Origin: XYC2-FULL-41-22 sp041666465
GTDB lineage: Bacteria > Patescibacteriota > Gracilibacteria > UBA1369 > UBA12470
Reading direction: 5' to 3'
Assembly: GCA_041666465.1 (NCBI GenBank)
Contig: JBAYGX010000074.1
Location: 1 to 7,634, forward strand
DNA length: 7,634 nucleotides
The notes under the pieces were generated by a model. The model was not told the origin of the DNA, did no database searches, and saw nothing but the letters and a program-made list of their open reading frames with translations. Positions 5,534 through 7,634 of this stretch are shown here, piece by piece (position 1 is the stretch's first letter; the number at the start of each line of letters is the position of its first letter). Position numbers and translations under genes: made by a program.

Positions 5534-6491
5534 TAGCCAATCTATAAATCATCTCAGCCACTTCTCCTCTTGTAATAAGATGACTAACGGAATCAATACT
5601 CGCAGGTACCGCATCTTTATCCTGCAAAATAGCTACATACGCGCCATACCACTCAACATAATCATTTGTATACAAATTCGACAACTCATACCCGAAAACA
5701 TTCACTATTATCTTGGCCGCTTCGGCGAAATTTATTTCCTGCCCGGGCTTGAAACTCCCATCACTATATCCGGAAATAACATTAAGAGTTACCGCATCAC
5801 AAACATAATCGAAATACCAAACATCACCGACAACATCGCTAAACAAAGACCCGGTAACACTACAAGCCGGCATATCTAAATCATTAACCGACATAACAAC
5901 CTTCAAGAACTCCGCCCTGTTTATCGTATTATCGGGTTTATAAGTCCCATCCTCATATCCTTCCGCAATGCCATTTTCTTTCAAATAAGAAATCGCATCA
6001 TAATACACATAATCCGAAGGGACATCAGAAAATAAACCGGAAGAGATTTCAAAATATGTATCGCACTGCCTACTCTCATTTTCGAACCCTTCCATAGAAT
6101 AATCACAACTCCCGGTATAAGGGAGGTTTCCAAAATTACTGAGATAGAAACTCTCACCATCAGCAGTCCCATCCAAATCACAATAATCTATATGCCTATA
6201 ATTCATGTAATAATCCTCATAAATTTCACATCCATATTCAGGACATGATGCCGAATAAGAATAAACAACTTCAGGAGTATAACTCCCTTCTTCCAATTCT
6301 TCACCAAACCATTCATCACCCGGCCATGATGTATAACCGTAACAATTTACAGTATATTCAATATCTTCTTCGCATGGCTCACCGTCTTTTTCAAAATAAA
6401 CATTAGTAACCGTAGGAGTTGAAATATCGGCCATCACAATAGGAATCGAAACTCCAATTGCAAAAACAAATACTAACAAAATTTTTCTCAT
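5523..6491 (-). CDS. Secreted S-layer homology (SLH) protein with Cys/Tyr-rich N-terminal domain
   Basis: The 322-residue protein begins with a signal peptide (1-21: basic MRK, a hydrophobic core, probable cleavage after VMA). Residues 22-150 form an acidic domain with seven cysteines (C40, C50, C83, C88, C104, C129, C143) and about 17 tyrosines. I cannot assign it to a family; disulfides are plausible outside the cell. SLH repeats follow: one at 153-200 (LFSDVPSDYVYYDAI...YKPDNTINRAEFLKVV), a second at 217-265 (LFSDVVGDVWYFDYV...FKPGQEINFAEAAKII), and a degenerate third at about 274-320 (EWYGAYVAIL, ITRGEVAEMIYRL). SLH triplets normally hold proteins on the cell surface by binding secondary wall polymer. 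The gene starts 4 bp after the glyQS stop, with no Shine-Dalgarno, and overlaps the next gene by 11 bp. Its stop is TGA, with an in-frame TAA two codons later. The surface role is from family knowledge; the N-domain role is unknown. Confidence 0.9.
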   Translation of the reverse strand: MRKILLVFVFAIGVSIPIVMADISTPTVTNVYFEKDGEPCEEDIEYTVNCYGYTSWPGDEWFGEELEEGSYTPEVVYSYSASCPEYGCEIYEDYYMNYRHIDYCDLDGTADGESFYLSNFGNLPYTGSCDYSMEGFENESRQCDTYFEISSGLFSDVPSDYVYYDAISYLKENGIAEGYEDGTYKPDNTINRAEFLKVVMSVNDLDMPACSVTGSLFSDVVGDVWYFDYVCDAVTLNVISGYSDGSFKPGQEINFAEAAKIIVNVFGYELSNLYTNDYVEWYGAYVAILQDKDAVPASIDSVSHLITRGEVAEMIYRLANDL

Positions 6492-6495
6492 GTTT

Positions 6496-7634
6496 TTAAA
6501 ATTTATTTTTTAAATAACCGATAAGTTCAGAAATCTTAATCCTCTCCTGCACCATCGTATCCCTATCCCTAACGGTTACAGCCTGATCATTTAGCGATTC
6601 GAAATCAAAAGTCACGCAATAAGGCGTCCCGATTTCATCCTGCCTCCTGTACCTCTTACCAATAGATCCCGAAACATCAAATTCTGATGAAAACTCCTTT
6701 TTCAAACCTTCATAAACCTTATACGCATCATCTTTTAATTTGTTTGATAAAGGCAAAATCGCCACCTTAATCGGCGCCAAATTCTTGGCGAACTTCATAA
6801 CCACACGAACTTCGCCATTCACATCTTCTTCCTTATAAGCATCAAGCAAAACAACCAAAAGCGTCCTCTCGACACCGAAAGACGGCTCGATAACATGAGG
6901 GACAAAAGGCTCCTCACCTTCTTCGAAATAAGTCAGCTTCTCCCCACTAAACTCACTATGCCTCTTAAGGTCGAAATCGGTTCTATAAGCCAAACCCATA
7001 AGCTCACCCCACCCAAACGGGAACTTATACTCAATATCCTTGGTCTTCTTGGAATAATGCGACAACTCCTTTTTATCATGATCTCTAAATCTTAAATTTT
7101 CCTTATCAATCCCCAACCCCAAATAAAAATCCCAACAAGCCTTTTCCCAACCATCAAAAATGTCTTCCCAGCCTTTTTCGCGAATAAAATACTCGATTTC
7201 CATCTGTTCAAACTCACGAGTCCTAAAGGTGAAATTCCCCGGCGTAATTTCGTTTCTAAACGACTTACCGATCTGTCCAATCCCAAACGGCAATTTTTTC
7301 CTTGAAGTATTTAATACATTTTTGAAATTGGTAAAAATACCTTGAGCGGTTTCAGGCCTTAAATAAACAAGCGAAGCCGTCTCCTCGATTACCCCTTGAT
7401 GAGTCTTGAACATCAGGTTGAATTTTCGCGATTCGGTCCAGTTGCATTTACCGCATTTCGGACAAGCTATTTTATTCCCGTTAATAATCGTTGTAAGATC
7501 CTCCAAATTCAATTTAGCCGCCGCTTCAATCCCAAGCTTTTCTTCAATCAACTTATCTCCCCTAAATCTCTCTTTACAACTTTTGCAATCCACCAGCGGA
7601 TCCGAAAAATTCTCAATATGCCCACTCGCCTCCC
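6496..7634 (-). CDS. glyQS: Glycyl-tRNA synthetase, single-chain alpha2 type (5' truncated by window edge)
   Basis: This cytoplasmic class II synthetase charges tRNA-Gly with glycine using ATP. The reading frame is open to the window edge, giving 378 residues. It starts with EASGHIENFSDPLVDCKSC, so a GTG at 7593 is not the true start and an N-terminal segment, roughly 70-100 residues, is missing. In this partial numbering, a zinc site is formed by C16, C19, C57 and C60. RPETAQGIF lies at 92-100. Motif 2 is FRNEI...FRTREFEQMEIEYF (about 125-149) and motif 3 is EPSFGVERTL (about 249-258). The anticodon-binding domain occupies about 280-375 (APIKVAILPL, GKRYRRQDEIGTPYCVTFD). The sequence is of the alpha2 type shared with archaea, eukaryotes and some bacteria, not the alpha2-beta2 GlyQ/GlyS type. 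It ends in TAA only 4 bp before the SLH gene, so the two are probably cotranscribed. Confidence 0.96.
   Translation of the reverse strand, partial: EASGHIENFSDPLVDCKSCKERFRGDKLIEEKLGIEAAAKLNLEDLTTIINGNKIACPKCGKCNWTESRKFNLMFKTHQGVIEETASLVYLRPETAQGIFTNFKNVLNTSRKKLPFGIGQIGKSFRNEITPGNFTFRTREFEQMEIEYFIREKGWEDIFDGWEKACWDFYLGLGIDKENLRFRDHDKKELSHYSKKTKDIEYKFPFGWGELMGLAYRTDFDLKRHSEFSGEKLTYFEEGEEPFVPHVIEPSFGVERTLLVVLLDAYKEEDVNGEVRVVMKFAKNLAPIKVAILPLSNKLKDDAYKVYEGLKKEFSSEFDVSGSIGKRYRRQDEIGTPYCVTFDFESLNDQAVTVRDRDTMVQERIKISELIGYLKNKF

Noticed and set aside
7591..7593. GTG as start codon of glycyl-tRNA synthetase
   Set aside because: The frame stays open to the window edge, and the upstream residues EASGHIENFSDPL are a conserved part of the enzyme, so the GTG codes for an internal valine.

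Overview
The window carries five complete protein genes and one truncated gene, packed tightly. It most likely comes from an uncultured Candidate Phyla Radiation (Patescibacteria) bacterium. A member near Peregrinibacteria or Gracilibacteria is my best guess, but it is an inference and not proven. The reasons are the AT-rich sequence, very short or overlapping gene junctions, no Shine-Dalgarno sequence at any visible start, and the gene mix: a large VirB4/TraG-like ATPase without other secretion genes, an LCP wall ligase, and an SLH protein with a Cys/Tyr-rich domain. All reading frames stay open with TGA as stop, so the standard bacterial code (11) fits and UGA=Gly recoding does not.

Layout. 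Positions 1-171 hold what may be the tail of an upstream plus-strand gene and two short arrays with an 8-bp period. One array ends exactly at the start codon of a plus-strand branched-chain aminotransferase gene (ilvE, 172-1068). A third stretch of the octamer repeat fills the convergent gap after ilvE and runs into the 3' end of the next gene. Everything else is on the minus strand. Read in the direction of transcription, it starts with a 5'-truncated glycyl-tRNA synthetase (7634-6496). Then come a secreted SLH-domain protein (6491-5523, 4 bp gap) and a four-helix membrane protein (5533-5177, 11 bp overlap). A gap of about 107 bp follows, with a weak terminator-like hairpin, a good TATAAT box and an 18-bp palindrome over that box. 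After it come the 927-residue membrane-anchored ATPase (5069-2286) and the LCP protein (2305-1166, 20 bp overlap).

How the genes may work together. Two minus-strand transcription units are likely: glyQS-SLH-membrane protein, and ATPase-LCP. LCP enzymes attach glycopolymers to the wall, SLH domains typically bind such polymers, and the ATPase sits in the membrane, so four of the six genes point to the cell envelope. The ilvE gene and glycyl-tRNA synthetase are housekeeping genes.

The most unusual signal is the octamer repeat on both sides of ilvE. Its 8-bp period puts a stop codon in every frame within 24 bp, and one confirmed gene and one possible gene end inside it. I see no rRNA, tRNA, CRISPR array, transposase or phage gene.
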